A DNA stretch of 64,000 nucleotides, from the NCBI GenBank assembly GCA_025353725.1, contig JANXOF010000040.1, positions 18,840-82,839 on the forward strand, in the 5' to 3' direction. The stretch comes from Polyangiaceae bacterium. GTDB taxonomy: Bacteria; Myxococcota_A; Polyangia; Polyangiales; Polyangiaceae. Both the position numbers and the translations under genes were made by a program. Below the pieces are notes generated by a model, which was not told where the DNA came from, searched no databases, and saw only the letters and a list, made by a program, of their open reading frames with translations. Below, one piece after another: positions 45,913-55,289 of the stretch (position 1 is its first letter; each line of letters begins with the position of its first letter).

Positions 45913-46613
45913 CGGCGACCGCCGCTAGCGAATTCAGCGCAAAGGCGTTCCGACCGAGAGAGGATCGACATGATAGCAAATAGCGCGCGACGAGGTCGCC
46001 CTGATTGCCATTCTGCCGAATTAAGCACTTGCGACCGGTGAGAGACAGCGGTTTCGAACTTCACCTCGTCGCCCGTCCGCATGCGAGAAACGTATCTCAG
46101 CCGAATGGTTCGAGGTTGAACTTCTCGAAAGACCTACTTTGGAGTACAGTGGGCGCGAGGTACCGCACGCGCCTACCCGAAGCATCTATCTGCCCACAAC
46201 GTGTCGAGGTGACGCGACACGTTCCCGGTGACTTTGAGGCCTCGGAGCGAGAACGCTTCGCGCTTCGCGCTTCACGCGCCGCCAATTGTGGTTCCGAAGG
46301 TTGATGGTCGAACACGCGGGACACGAATCTCTCGTGCGCAGCTCGAAAGACGATGAGCCCCCGGCAACACGTATCCCTACGTTTACGTCAAAGGGTGGAC
46401 GTCAACCGTCCCCCGACCCGAAGGGGGTGCGCGCTTCGCTTTTCCAGAGCCATGGTTCAACGAGGCGTCGAGGTGCCCGGCCTTGCCCCCAGCTGCGGTC
46501 TCGCGCGCGGCGGCGGTTGAAGCCCGCGGAAGAGAGCACCGAAGAAGAGCACCCGCCGAATGCAAGTGACGCTCGATGTCTTCGTCATAGAGGAACGGGC
46601 GTTCCCTCACGGC
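45913..46613. other. Intergenic stretch upstream of the kinase operon
   Basis: About 700 bases without a recognisable gene. It must hold the promoter of the kinase operon. A weak sigma54-like element near the kinase start has wrong GG-GC spacing and was not accepted. A minus-strand frame at 46383-46610 (MRERPFLYDEDIERHL) is open but has no family features. Confidence 0.45.
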
Positions 46614-47351
46614 CTAGAGGCACTTGTAGTCATTCCCAGACTTTTGGATTTCGCTGGAACTGATCGAGCCAGCGTACAGCGTAGAAGCTGAACAGGGCTG
46701 CCCCCCCGCCGGGCAATTCGAAGTGCAGGACGTCCACGTACTGCTCCACTTTCGTGCGGACGTTGGTGCGCCCGAGTTCACGAAGACTGCGGAGGCCGAC
46801 GCCCCGGAGCCTCCCCTGAGGCTCGAAGTTAGCACCGCGGGCTCCGGGTCGAACTCAACATAGGCCGTATCCCCTCCTCCCCCGCTCACGTGCATAAAGG
46901 GCGTGATCCCAGGCCAAATTTCTTCCGCGTCACTAGCTAAAAACCCAAAATCGTTGTATTCTGCAGACACGCAAAAGCCGTTTGAGCTAGCTTCGCAGTC
47001 GAATCGAACATACGCCGCAGGGAGACCGCATGCTGTCTTCGACACACCTCGACTTGGAATCAGCTGACCAGACGCGATGTCACGTCGGATGTCGTCCGCG
47101 TTCAGTTTGACCCAAAAATTGCTTGGGGCCTTTGAATCGTCGCCGAGAATGTACGCGAGAATGTCGCTGGCGCGGCGTTGCCGGTCGATCTTCAGCGCTG
47201 TTGTAGCCGGACACACACCAAGCTCCGACGCGACCGAAGCGACGGCCCCTTCTTCCGAAGTTGACTTCGTGGCATCTTCCGACACGCAGCCCGAAGCGGC
47301 AAAGCTAAGGCAACCAAAAAGAACGGCGCAGACGACTTTGGACATTGTCAT
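46614..47351 (-). CDS. Hypothetical lipoprotein
   Basis: A 245-residue lipoprotein (signal MSKVVCAVLFGCLSFAASGC, lipobox ASGC). An Asp-, Ser- and Glu-rich linker is followed by a domain with many Cys (CPATTALK, CGLPAAYVRFDC, CTSNCPAGGQPC), probably disulfide-bonded in the periplasm or on the surface. No family recognised. ATG 47351 has GAGG at a fitting distance. It is the only gene in this interval and ends next to a long non-coding stretch. Confidence 0.68.
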   Translation of the reverse strand: MTMSKVVCAVLFGCLSFAASGCVSEDATKSTSEEGAVASVASELGVCPATTALKIDRQRRASDILAYILGDDSKAPSNFWVKLNADDIRRDIASGQLIPSRGVSKTACGLPAAYVRFDCEASSNGFCVSAEYNDFGFLASDAEEIWPGITPFMHVSGGGGDTAYVEFDPEPAVLTSSLRGGSGASASAVFVNSGAPTSARKWSSTWTSCTSNCPAGGQPCSASTLYAGSISSSEIQKSGNDYKCL

Positions 47352-48135
47352 GTTGACCTCACCCTCGGATGTCTACTCCAGCAATTGGCGGGCCACCGAG
47401 CGACACGAGTTTCATCGCCGATTTGAGAGGTTGTACCGAGCCAGCGCAAACGCTAGCGCTCAATTCGGACCAAGTTGTACCGTTTCGGTCTTTCATGGCC
47501 TGCTTGGGCCTCCTCGACAAATCCACCGGTGATGCCGTTCGGCAACGCCCCACCCTCACTCAAACGCTTACCTCCGGCGCGGTGAGCAATAGGCTTACAG
47601 TCGAAAAGCGATCGGCAACGACTCCCGTAGATGGCCACGCGGTGCGCGTATCGCGCGTTTTGGCCCACGCGCGGCTCGCGAGGCCGTTTCCGGCCTCCTT
47701 GCGATTCACGCGTCATATCCGGGGGCGGTTCGCGGCCTCCTTTCGGCTCACGCGGTATGATGAGAGGCGGTTCGCGGCCTCCTTTCAACTCACGCGTAAC
47801 GAACGGAGCCTGTCCGCCATCACGGAACGTTACCCGCGGGACGCCAGGCGACCGTACGCAGCTTCCGGCGCTCCAAGCGGACAGCCTCCGCGCGAACTCT
47901 CGCTGGACCTGAGCCGCTCGATCTCGACGTGCGCCTCCGAAAGCCGATTCTCGAGGTCGTCGGCGCGGTCAGATTCCTGCTGCGCACGTTCGGATGGCTG
48001 TTGCGCGCGCGCTTTCACTTCGCCGACGACGCGCTCCAGGCGAAGGACCCATTCCGAGAGTATCTGACTGCGCGCGACACGACGGGTCGCGCGCGTAAAG
48101 ACGCGCGGAGGCGCTCGGCAGACTAGGCTAGGGGG
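47352..48135. other. Non-coding stretch upstream of selO with tandem repeats
   Basis: About 780 bases. A plus-strand frame at 47369-48067 is open but Arg/Ser-rich and not protein-like. The middle holds three 42-bp tandem repeats (separate entry). On the minus strand near 47840-48060 a frame with a coiled-coil-like heptad pattern (AQQESDRADDLENRLSEAHVEIERL) is open, but lacks a start codon in the non-coding part. Confidence 0.45.
47681..47806. repeat. Three imperfect 42-bp tandem repeats
   Basis: The block CGGCCTCCTT recurs at 47691, 47733 and 47775, exactly 42 bases apart, each followed by a related CACGCG segment. The period equals 14 codons. Read on the minus strand it gives a repeat beginning GGREPP; on the plus strand RFAASFRLTR. 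Neither is part of a gene I can support. Confidence 0.75.
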
Positions 48136-49608
48136 GTGGCCTTTACGTTCGACAACACCTACGACAAGCTTTCCGCGCAGTTTTACGCACACGTCGCTCC
48201 GACGAAGGTGCGAGGGCCGCGCGTCGTGAAGGTCAACCGCCCTCTCGCGACTCTGCTCGGCATAGACCCCGACGCGCTCGATTCGCCTGAGGGTGCGCAG
48301 GTGCTGTCGGGTAACACGCCGGTCGATGGCGCGTCGTCGATCGCGCTTGCGTATGCTGGCCATCAGTTTGGCCACTTCGTCCCGCAACTCGGTGATGGGC
48401 GCGCGATTCTGCTCGGCGAGGTCGTCGGCACCGACTGTAAGCGGCGTGACGTGCAGCTAAAGGGCGCGGGGCGCACGCCTTTTTCGCGCGGCGGTGATGG
48501 GCGCGCCGCGCTCGGCCCCGTACTTCGCGAATACGTCGTGAGCGAGGCTATGGCGGCGCTCGGCGTGCCGACAACACGCGCTCTCGCGGCGGTCCTCACG
48601 GGCGAGCCTGTCATTCGCGAAGAGGTGCAGCCCGGAGCCGTGCTCACGCGAGTAGCGTCGAGCCACATACGTGTGGGCACGTTCGAGTACTTCGCGGCAC
48701 GTGACGACTACAAGGCGGTCGCCGCTCTCGCGACGTACGCGCGCAGGCGCCACTTTCCTGAGGTAAGCGCGCCGAAAAACGACGCACTCGCACTACTTGA
48801 GTGCGTGATCCGCGCGCAGGCGGAGCTCGTCGCACGTTGGCTCGGCGTCGGGTTCGTCCACGGAGTCATGAATACCGACAACACGAGCGTGTCGGGCGAA
48901 ACCATCGACTACGGACCGTGCGCGTTTCTCGACGAATACGACCCGAAGAAGAAGTTCAGCTCGATTGATCGCGCTGGGCGCTATGCCTTTGCGAATCAGC
49001 CGCGCATCGCTCAGTGGAACCTCGTCAAGCTCGCCGAGGCATTGCTGCCCACGATGGGCGAGGACGAAGACGAAGCCGCCAGGCTCGCGACAGAGCAACT
49101 TGAGCGTTTCCCAGCCATCTTCGAGACGGCGCATGCGCGCGTGCTGCGCGCGAAGCTTGGCCTCCGCGTCGAACATGACGAGGACTCGGCCCTCGCCGCC
49201 GATTTGCTAGAACGCTTAGCCGCGAACGAGGTAGACTACACGCTTTTCTTCCGGCGCCTATGCGGCTCCGCGGCAGGCGCTGCGGCGGATGCGGAGACGG
49301 CTTCTCTCTTTGCCCACCCGACTGCGTTTCACGATTGGGCGGTCGCCTGGCGCCAGCGGCTCGCAAGGGAGGAGACCGCGCCCGAAGAGCGCGCGTGCGC
49401 GATGCGCCTCGTGAACCCCGCGCTTATTCCGCGGAACCACCGCATCGAAGAAATGATCGTCGCGGCCGTAGTGCGACAAGATTTCGAGCCGTTCCACACG
49501 CTGGTCGAGGCTCTCGGGCGTCCCTACGAAGAACGGCCCGCGTTCGCCTTTTTGAGCGAGCCGCCGAAGCCCGACGAGCGCGTGAGGGCGACGTTCTGCG
49601 GCACCTAA
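48136..49608 (+). CDS. selO: SelO-family protein AMPylase (YdiU)
   Basis: A 490-residue pseudokinase-fold protein of the SelO family, which transfers AMP to Ser/Thr/Tyr of target proteins. Family motifs: YAGHQFGHFVPQLGDGRA near residue 75, QLKGAGRTPFSRGGDGRAALG (kinase Lys region), HGVMNTDN and DYGPCAFLDEY. The C-terminus ends FCGT, with the Cys that corresponds to selenocysteine in eukaryotic SelO. Start is GTG 48136, preceded by AGGGGG. The gene stands alone and converges on the next gene. Confidence 0.95.
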   Translation: MAFTFDNTYDKLSAQFYAHVAPTKVRGPRVVKVNRPLATLLGIDPDALDSPEGAQVLSGNTPVDGASSIALAYAGHQFGHFVPQLGDGRAILLGEVVGTDCKRRDVQLKGAGRTPFSRGGDGRAALGPVLREYVVSEAMAALGVPTTRALAAVLTGEPVIREEVQPGAVLTRVASSHIRVGTFEYFAARDDYKAVAALATYARRRHFPEVSAPKNDALALLECVIRAQAELVARWLGVGFVHGVMNTDNTSVSGETIDYGPCAFLDEYDPKKKFSSIDRAGRYAFANQPRIAQWNLVKLAEALLPTMGEDEDEAARLATEQLERFPAIFETAHARVLRAKLGLRVEHDEDSALAADLLERLAANEVDYTLFFRRLCGSAAGAAADAETASLFAHPTAFHDWAVAWRQRLAREETAPEERACAMRLVNPALIPRNHRIEEMIVAAVVRQDFEPFHTLVEALGRPYEERPAFAFLSEPPKPDERVRATFCGT

Positions 49609-49621
49609 GTCGACGCGATCG

Positions 49622-50428
49622 TTAGCGCGCGCTTCGCCCTACGCTCGACTCTTTCGGCAGGGACGATTCAGGAGCGATCTCCACGAGGAACAATGTCTTC
49701 TCGACCTTCCAGCGGGTGACGTGCCGCGCGTCACCGGCGCCTTCGTAATGGTTCCTATAGTTCGCGTGGCTCATTGAGCCGCGCCACGTGGCGCCTGCGA
49801 GCGTGAGGCGAGCACGCAGCGGCTGCGTGAGACATTCGCGACTCGCGCCCGCCATGAGTTCTACGCACGCGCAGTTACCGGGCTGTTCGGTGCATCGCAG
49901 TTGGCATCCGAAGCACCCAAACGGTCTGTCGTCGGCACTTGTGCCGTCGATGATAAGCGACGTTCCCTCGTCATAAACCACGCCGGTGAAGCCAAGGAGC
50001 GAGCCCGGCATCGCGACGCGCGTGAACCCCGTCGAGTCTTTCGTGACTTCGCACGGGCGAAAACGATACATGGCGTCGATGCGACAGGCGTACCGTCCCG
50101 GCGCGAGTCGCGAGGGCCGCGCGGCGCCGTCCAACACCTTCGGACGATAACGCGACAGCGTCTCTTCGTTAGCGTCCCGAGTCTGGACATCGGGCTCGTG
50201 CTCACGCGGCGTCACGGCATTCGGCGTCGACCCCTGTTCGGTGGTCGGACGAGGCCGTTCCCCGCCGTCGGCATCGGTATTCGAAAGAGGCACCGCGTCT
50301 CGCAGTTGGGTCATGGAACGAGGACGCGCCTCGTACGTGCCCGTCGACTCCGGCGGCCGTTCGGCTCGACATCCGGCAACAGCGAACGCCAACGCTAGCC
50401 GAGGAACGATTCGGTTCGCCTTCCTCAC
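49622..50428 (-). CDS. Hypothetical lipoprotein
   Basis: A 268-residue lipoprotein (RKANRIVPRLALAFAVAGC, lipobox AVAGC). A disordered acidic and Pro/Thr-rich region to about residue 90 is followed by a compact Cys-rich domain (CRIDAMYRFRPCEV, CFGCQLRCTEQPGNCACVELMAG) with likely disulfides. No family recognised. It converges on selO and lies 12 bases below the OmpA-family gene, so it may be the second gene of that unit. Confidence 0.68.
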   Translation of the reverse strand: MRKANRIVPRLALAFAVAGCRAERPPESTGTYEARPRSMTQLRDAVPLSNTDADGGERPRPTTEQGSTPNAVTPREHEPDVQTRDANEETLSRYRPKVLDGAARPSRLAPGRYACRIDAMYRFRPCEVTKDSTGFTRVAMPGSLLGFTGVVYDEGTSLIIDGTSADDRPFGCFGCQLRCTEQPGNCACVELMAGASRECLTQPLRARLTLAGATWRGSMSHANYRNHYEGAGDARHVTRWKVEKTLFLVEIAPESSLPKESSVGRSAR

Positions 50429-50440
50429 GACGTCAACCCT

Positions 50441-52669
50441 TCACGGCTTTGACTTTGGACCGACGACGCTCGGCAAGGCCGCGTCTTGCTCCGTGATCAT
50501 GAACTGCACGCGTCGGTTTTTTGCGCGGTTCGCCGCCGTCACGTTGGGCACGAGCGGCTTCGTCTGACCGTAGCCCGTCGCCACCATGCGGTCTCCGCCA
50601 ACGCCGTGCGCATTAAGCCACGCCACGACTGCCGCGGCTCGCTCTTGGCTAAGGGGAATGTTGCGTTCCGGGGTCCCCGTCGTGTCGGTATGGCCTTGAA
50701 CCTCGACGCGCTTCACGCGCGGGTTCTTTCCAAAGACGTCCGCGATCTCCGCGAGCAGAGCGGTCGATTCAGGCAGAATGACGGCTGAATCGACGGCAAA
50801 CTGGACTTGCTGCTTTATGAAGATTTCGCTCTTCCCGAGCGTCACATTCGCGATTTTCGGGCGCTTGTTTACGACAAGCTCCGCCGAGTTGTCGTGCAGG
50901 GGTTTGACTTCGACCTTCTCGGTGAGCCCGAGGTAACCGTCGGCCTCGACCGTGATTTGCGATTCGCCAGGCGGGAGCTCCGGCACACGGAACGCACCGT
51001 TTTGGTCCGTTGTTAAAGTCGATTCTCGCTTCGACGCGTCGACCAACTTCACGGTCGCATTCAAGACGGGCAAGCTCGTCTCCGCGTCGCGAACGCGACC
51101 GACGAGCGCGCCTACGCGCGGTAGTGCGACTAACGCACAATCGAGCTGCACTTCGCCCTTGCTGAGAGGGTCACCGGGCCGAGCTTGCGGAGTCGCGAGA
51201 CGCACTACGCTGGTCGAGCATTGTCCGAGCTTGAATCCCTCGGCTTTAATGCCAAAAAGGTAAGCGCCTTCGTCTACTTCATGAGTCGTAAAGTGACCGT
51301 CGGGAAAGCTCACGAGCGACGTGAAGTCGGGGTGATTATCCCAAGCGATCACCGCTCCGGGCACGCCGCCAGACTTCCCCTCTTCGTGAATAAACCCTCG
51401 AATCTTCCGACCTGCGGGATTTACGGCGGCGACCGCTCGCTCGACCACCCGCTCCTTGATTACCGCCGGCCGCTCCTGGGTGTCGAATGCCCAGCCGGCG
51501 CCGAGATAAAGCATCCACGGGCCCTCGGGCTTCACTTCTTCGATGAACGTAGTCACGCCCGAAACGCCTACATCGAGCGCGAGGAGAAGGTTGAATCCTC
51601 GTTTCCATGGGAAGAATCGGCCTCCGAGCGTCAGACTGCCCGGAGCCACCTTGTCGTTCGCAAGACACTTATCAAAGCTCGGGTTGTTGGGCCTGCAGCG
51701 ATAATCTTGACGATTGACAGGAATCGCGACGTGATATTCGACAAATGGTCGAATCGTTTCTTGACCAAGAAACGCCTCGGTGCCCGCCGCAACGTCAAAG
51801 TGGTCGACGCGGTTGATACCAAGTCCGAAGCGCTCGATGCGCGTAATGGGCGTACCGCGATTGGCCTCGGTCGGTTCAACTACCCTTCCGCTATTGTCGA
51901 GTGCGTAGGTCGCGTTCGCGCTGATGCGAAACGGAAGCGGCTTCGCAAGTCCGCGGAAGTCCGTCGTAGCAAGGGCGCGAAACTTCGCCCCGGTGCCCCC
52001 GCCCGCCAAACCGACAGCCCCGGTGCCATTCACGAGCAGAAGTTCGAACCCGCCGCCCACACTAAATACGCTTCCGAAGGCCGCGTGCGCCTTCGCGCCA
52101 AGCGTGCTGTCGCCAAGGACTTGGAGTAGCGACGGGCGGTTGGCCGCGTTCGAGTTTGCGAACGCAACGGTCGACAGATACGGCTCGAGCCAGGGAAGCA
52201 CCTGCATGGAGAGCGAAAGACGGCCGCCGATGTGATCCGTCGTATCCGTTTGAAGCGTGCCCGGGACGGCTGCGCCCGAAGCCCCCACGTTTCGCGGATT
52301 CGGGCACGGAAAGGCGCTCGTGCAGAGGAACCCTCCTGAATAATACTCGGTCGTAAACCCGACGCGAAACTGACCGACCGCTCCCCCTTGCGCGTGTTGC
52401 GTGTGGAGAAGCCCTACCCCGCCCCCGAGCGTCGCTCCTTCATTCATCGCTCGATCGCGCGCGAGCCAAGCGTACTCATCACTGGCTTCACTCGAAGGCG
52501 AAGCTCTAGGCTTTTGCGCCTGCGCCTGCGCTTGGCTTGACCAAGCGATCGCGGCAAGCCCGAGCAGCACCGAAAGCGTCGCAGGTCCGACGCGCACGAG
52601 CGAGCCGACGAGCCTCTGAGGGCCAGCGAGACCGCGAGAAGAATCGAGACGGAAGCAAGCTCTCTTCAT
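50441..52669 (-). CDS. OmpA-family outer-membrane protein with barrel and carboxypeptidase-like modules
   Basis: A 742-residue exported protein with a signal peptide (LGLAAIAWSSQAQAQAQ). Residues about 60-420 look like an outer-membrane beta-barrel. About 420-600 are carboxypeptidase-regulatory-like modules (GRKIRGFIHEEGKSGGVPGAV; VGRVRDAETSLPVLNATVKL, GAFRVPELPPG). The last 120 residues are an OmpA peptidoglycan-binding domain: FAVDSAVILPESTALLAEIA, VEVQGHTDTTG, NRRVQFMI. It links the outer membrane to the wall. ATG 52669 was chosen; the frame opening at 52993 is antisense to the next gene. Confidence 0.86.
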   Translation of the reverse strand: MKRACFRLDSSRGLAGPQRLVGSLVRVGPATLSVLLGLAAIAWSSQAQAQAQKPRASPSSEASDEYAWLARDRAMNEGATLGGGVGLLHTQHAQGGAVGQFRVGFTTEYYSGGFLCTSAFPCPNPRNVGASGAAVPGTLQTDTTDHIGGRLSLSMQVLPWLEPYLSTVAFANSNAANRPSLLQVLGDSTLGAKAHAAFGSVFSVGGGFELLLVNGTGAVGLAGGGTGAKFRALATTDFRGLAKPLPFRISANATYALDNSGRVVEPTEANRGTPITRIERFGLGINRVDHFDVAAGTEAFLGQETIRPFVEYHVAIPVNRQDYRCRPNNPSFDKCLANDKVAPGSLTLGGRFFPWKRGFNLLLALDVGVSGVTTFIEEVKPEGPWMLYLGAGWAFDTQERPAVIKERVVERAVAAVNPAGRKIRGFIHEEGKSGGVPGAVIAWDNHPDFTSLVSFPDGHFTTHEVDEGAYLFGIKAEGFKLGQCSTSVVRLATPQARPGDPLSKGEVQLDCALVALPRVGALVGRVRDAETSLPVLNATVKLVDASKRESTLTTDQNGAFRVPELPPGESQITVEADGYLGLTEKVEVKPLHDNSAELVVNKRPKIANVTLGKSEIFIKQQVQFAVDSAVILPESTALLAEIADVFGKNPRVKRVEVQGHTDTTGTPERNIPLSQERAAAVVAWLNAHGVGGDRMVATGYGQTKPLVPNVTAANRAKNRRVQFMITEQDAALPSVVGPKSKP

Positions 52670-52748
52670 AGGTGACCGCTTCAGGTTGTAACACGACTGC
52701 GAAAGGCAAAAGCGTCTCGAACCGAGCACTGATGGTACGGTGTCGCCC

Positions 52749-54215
52749 ATGTCCGAGGTTCCGCAGCGACCGGTGCGTGAGACGTCCGCGCGCGGGCGAA
52801 TTTTAGTCGTCGACGACGAAGCCAATGCCCGAGCCGCGCTGAGTGAAATCTTGCGCGACGAGGGGTACGCCACCGAAACCGCCGCGGACGGGTTTAAGGC
52901 ACTCGGCAAGCTCGAAGAGTTCGCGCCGGATGTCGTGCTCACGGACCTCAAAATGCCGGGGCTGGATGGCATCGCGTTCATGGAGAAGGCCAAAAGCGCG
53001 TCGCCTCAGACCGTCTTCGTCGTCATGACGGCATTCGGAACGATCTCAAGCGCAGTTGCGGCCATAAAAAAGGGCGCTGAAAATTACCTTACCAAGCCCC
53101 TCGACTACGAGGCGCTGTCGGCCGTGGTCGACCGCGCGATGGAGAAAGCAAAGCTTCTCCAAGAGACGCACGCACTTCGCGACCGCTTGCGCGAGCGCAA
53201 TGCGTTCGGCCACATCGTAACCGAAGACCCGAAGATGCGCGCGCTGCTCGACCTCGTCGCCCAAGTCGGCCCGAGCAAGGCCACCGTGCTGATTACGGGC
53301 GAGAGCGGAACGGGCAAAGAGCTTATCGCGGAAGCGCTTTGCGGCGCCAGCACGCGCGCGAGCGCACCGTTCATACGCCTCCACTGCGCGGCGCTCGCCG
53401 AATCGCTGCTTGAGAGCGAGCTCTTTGGGCACGAACGCGGCGCGTTCACGGGCGCCGTGGCTCGGCGCGAGGGGCGGTTCAAGCAGGCGGATGGCGGAAC
53501 GCTGTTCCTCGACGAAATTGGCGAGATACCGCTTGGCACGCAGGTCAAACTTCTACGCTTTCTGCAGGATAAATCGTTCGAACGCGTCGGCGGGAACGAA
53601 ACACTCAAAGTCGATGTGCGCCTCGTCGCAGCCACGAATCGTGACCTCAAAGCCGCCATCAAAAGCGGCGCCTTCCGCGAAGACCTTTTCTATCGACTGA
53701 ACGTCATCGCGGTCGAGCTGCCGCCGCTTCGCGAGCGGCGGTCGGACATCGGACCGCTCGCGAGCTTTTTTCTCGGTCGCTACGCGAAGGAAAACGGTCG
53801 AAACATCGAGGGCATCACCGAGCCTGCCGTGAAGCTCCTCACGGCCTACGACTGGCCGGGCAATGTGCGCGAGCTCGAAAACATCATCGAGCGCGCGGTC
53901 GTTTTGTGTGACGCCGTACAGGTGGACGTTCGCCATCTTCCGCCGGCGCTCGTTCCCGCCGAACAGCGGGGCGCCGCGCCTCCGATTCCCGGCTCGACCA
54001 TTCAGGACCTCGAGCGCTACGCTATTTTAAAGACGCTCGAGGCGTGCGGCGGGTCGACGTCGAAAGCCGCAGCTATCCTCGGGATATCGCCGCGAAAGAT
54101 TCAATACAAGCTGCACGAGTACAGCGGCGTTCCCGGAGTGTTTTTTAGCGCCTTCAGCACAACGAACGCGACAGACGCCTCGCCCCCCAGCCGCGAGCCG
54201 GGCACCGCCGAGTGA
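52749..54215 (+). CDS. NtrC-family sigma54-dependent response regulator
   Basis: A 488-residue regulator. The receiver has VVDDEANARAAL and phospho-acceptor Asp66 in VLTDLKMPG, then TKPL. The AAA+ domain has Walker A GESGTGKE, GAFTGA in HERGAFTGAVARREG, Walker B GGTLFLDEIGEI. The C-terminal Fis HTH is AILKTLEACGGSTSKAAAIL. No histidine kinase is adjacent; the cognate kinase and target promoters are unknown. ATG 52749 was taken; GTG 52740 three codons earlier is possible. It is divergent from the OmpA-family gene, which it may regulate. Confidence 0.93.
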   Translation: MSEVPQRPVRETSARGRILVVDDEANARAALSEILRDEGYATETAADGFKALGKLEEFAPDVVLTDLKMPGLDGIAFMEKAKSASPQTVFVVMTAFGTISSAVAAIKKGAENYLTKPLDYEALSAVVDRAMEKAKLLQETHALRDRLRERNAFGHIVTEDPKMRALLDLVAQVGPSKATVLITGESGTGKELIAEALCGASTRASAPFIRLHCAALAESLLESELFGHERGAFTGAVARREGRFKQADGGTLFLDEIGEIPLGTQVKLLRFLQDKSFERVGGNETLKVDVRLVAATNRDLKAAIKSGAFREDLFYRLNVIAVELPPLRERRSDIGPLASFFLGRYAKENGRNIEGITEPAVKLLTAYDWPGNVRELENIIERAVVLCDAVQVDVRHLPPALVPAEQRGAAPPIPGSTIQDLERYAILKTLEACGGSTSKAAAILGISPRKIQYKLHEYSGVPGVFFSAFSTTNATDASPPSREPGTAE

Positions 54216-54275
54216 GCGCGAGGTATACGCAAGGCCCGCGCGGGAGCCGCACGCGATCTGATATATCCCGGAGGT

Positions 54276-55205
54276 GTGACGCAGCCTGACCTCGTTCTGT
54301 CCGTCGAAAACCTCGCAAAGACCTTCGTAAAGCCGTTTACGGGCAAGAAGGTCGATGCCGTCCGCGGCGTTTCGTTCGATGTGCATCGCGGCGATGTCTT
54401 CGGTTTCCTAGGGCCGAACGGAGCTGGGAAGACCACGACAATCAAGATGCTCACCGGGCTTATCTTCCCGACAGGTGGCAAGGCGACCATCCTTGGCGAA
54501 GCGGTGCCGTCCTCCGAAGCCATGGGCAAAGTCGGATTTTTGCCCGAAAACCCTTATGTTTACCCGTACCTCACCCCGCGCGAGTTCGTCTCGATGTGCG
54601 GGCGCCTCAACGGGATGGGAGGCCGTCACCTCGCAAAGGAGGTGGTGCGCGTCATCGAACGCGTGGGCATCGGCTACGCGATGGACCGACGTGTCGGCGC
54701 ACTATCGAAAGGAATGCTCCAACGTACCGGGTTCGCGGCGGCGCTTGTGCATTCGCCCGAGCTTCTTATCCTCGACGAGCCCATGAGCGGGCTCGACCCC
54801 GTCGGGCGCAAAGAAGTGCGCGACCTCATCGTCGAGGAGGCGAAGGCCGGACGAACGGTGTTCTTCTCGAGCCATATCCTGAGCGACGTCGAGATGCTTT
54901 GCGATCACGTGACGATTCTTCGCAAGGGCGAGGTCGTCGCCGGCGGTGCCATGAAAGACCTCTTAAAATCCGAGTCACGCCAAAGTGAAATCGCTTTGGC
55001 GGACGTTCCGGACGACGTCGCTTGCGAGCTTGAAGCGCTCGCCCTCGGAGCGCAACGCGTAGGCACTACACTTGTCCTCGAAGTTCAAGGCGAAGACCAC
55101 ATTCGCCGAATTCTCGAGTGCGCGCTCGCGAAAAACCTCCGCATTGAGTCGGTTATCCCGAAACGAGAAACCCTCGAGGCCATTTTCGTTCGCAACGCAC
55201 TTTGA
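54276..55205 (+). CDS. Orphan ABC transporter ATP-binding protein
   Basis: A 309-residue ATPase of the NodI/drug-exporter type: Walker A GPNGAGKTT, signature LSKGMLQR, Walker B LLILDEPMSGLD, switch His in FFSSHILSD. The C-terminal 80 residues (EIALADVPDDVACELEALAL) are the usual extension of this group. No permease gene flanks it, so the membrane partner must be elsewhere. GTG 54276 has GGAGG immediately upstream. It lies 60 bases after the NtrC-type gene and 84 bases before kdpD, and is probably not part of the kdp unit, since a putative KdpE box separates them. Confidence 0.9.
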   Translation: MTQPDLVLSVENLAKTFVKPFTGKKVDAVRGVSFDVHRGDVFGFLGPNGAGKTTTIKMLTGLIFPTGGKATILGEAVPSSEAMGKVGFLPENPYVYPYLTPREFVSMCGRLNGMGGRHLAKEVVRVIERVGIGYAMDRRVGALSKGMLQRTGFAAALVHSPELLILDEPMSGLDPVGRKEVRDLIVEEAKAGRTVFFSSHILSDVEMLCDHVTILRKGEVVAGGAMKDLLKSESRQSEIALADVPDDVACELEALALGAQRVGTTLVLEVQGEDHIRRILECALAKNLRIESVIPKRETLEAIFVRNAL

Positions 55206-55236
55206 GGGAACGCGAACGCGCAAAGGCCTACATCAT

Positions 55237-55254
55237 CTTAATGTTTCCTAAACG
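55237..55254. promoter_or_regulatory. Putative KdpE box upstream of kdpD
   Basis: CTTAATGTTTCCTAAACG lies 36 bases before the kdpD start. It differs in one base from the box at 58743-58760 upstream of the kdpF block. Matching sites in front of both units suggest that KdpE regulates its own genes and the transporter genes. Confidence 0.65.
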
Positions 55255-55289
55255 CAGGCTAACGCGCGGAGTGAAGTAGGTTACCTCCC

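Noticed and set aside
45935..45960. Sigma54-like promoter before the PEGA kinase gene
   Set aside because: On the minus strand CGGAACGCCTTTGCG resembles TGGCACGN4TTGC, but the GG-GC spacing is nine bases instead of ten and the first box is weak.
46383..46610. 75-codon minus-strand frame (MRERPFLYDEDIERHL)
   Set aside because: It has no family features, no clear ribosome-binding site and no signal sequence.
47840..48060. Minus-strand coiled-coil-like frame before selO
   Set aside because: The heptad pattern is suggestive but no start codon exists in the non-coding part; upstream starts lie within selO antisense.
47369..48067. 232-codon plus-strand frame across the tandem repeats
   Set aside because: The Arg/Ser-rich composition, lack of recognisable domains and dependence on the repeat make it unlikely to be a gene.
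52670..52993. N-terminal extension of the OmpA-family gene
   Set aside because: The extra 108 codons are antisense to the NtrC-type gene, and a clear signal peptide begins at 52669.
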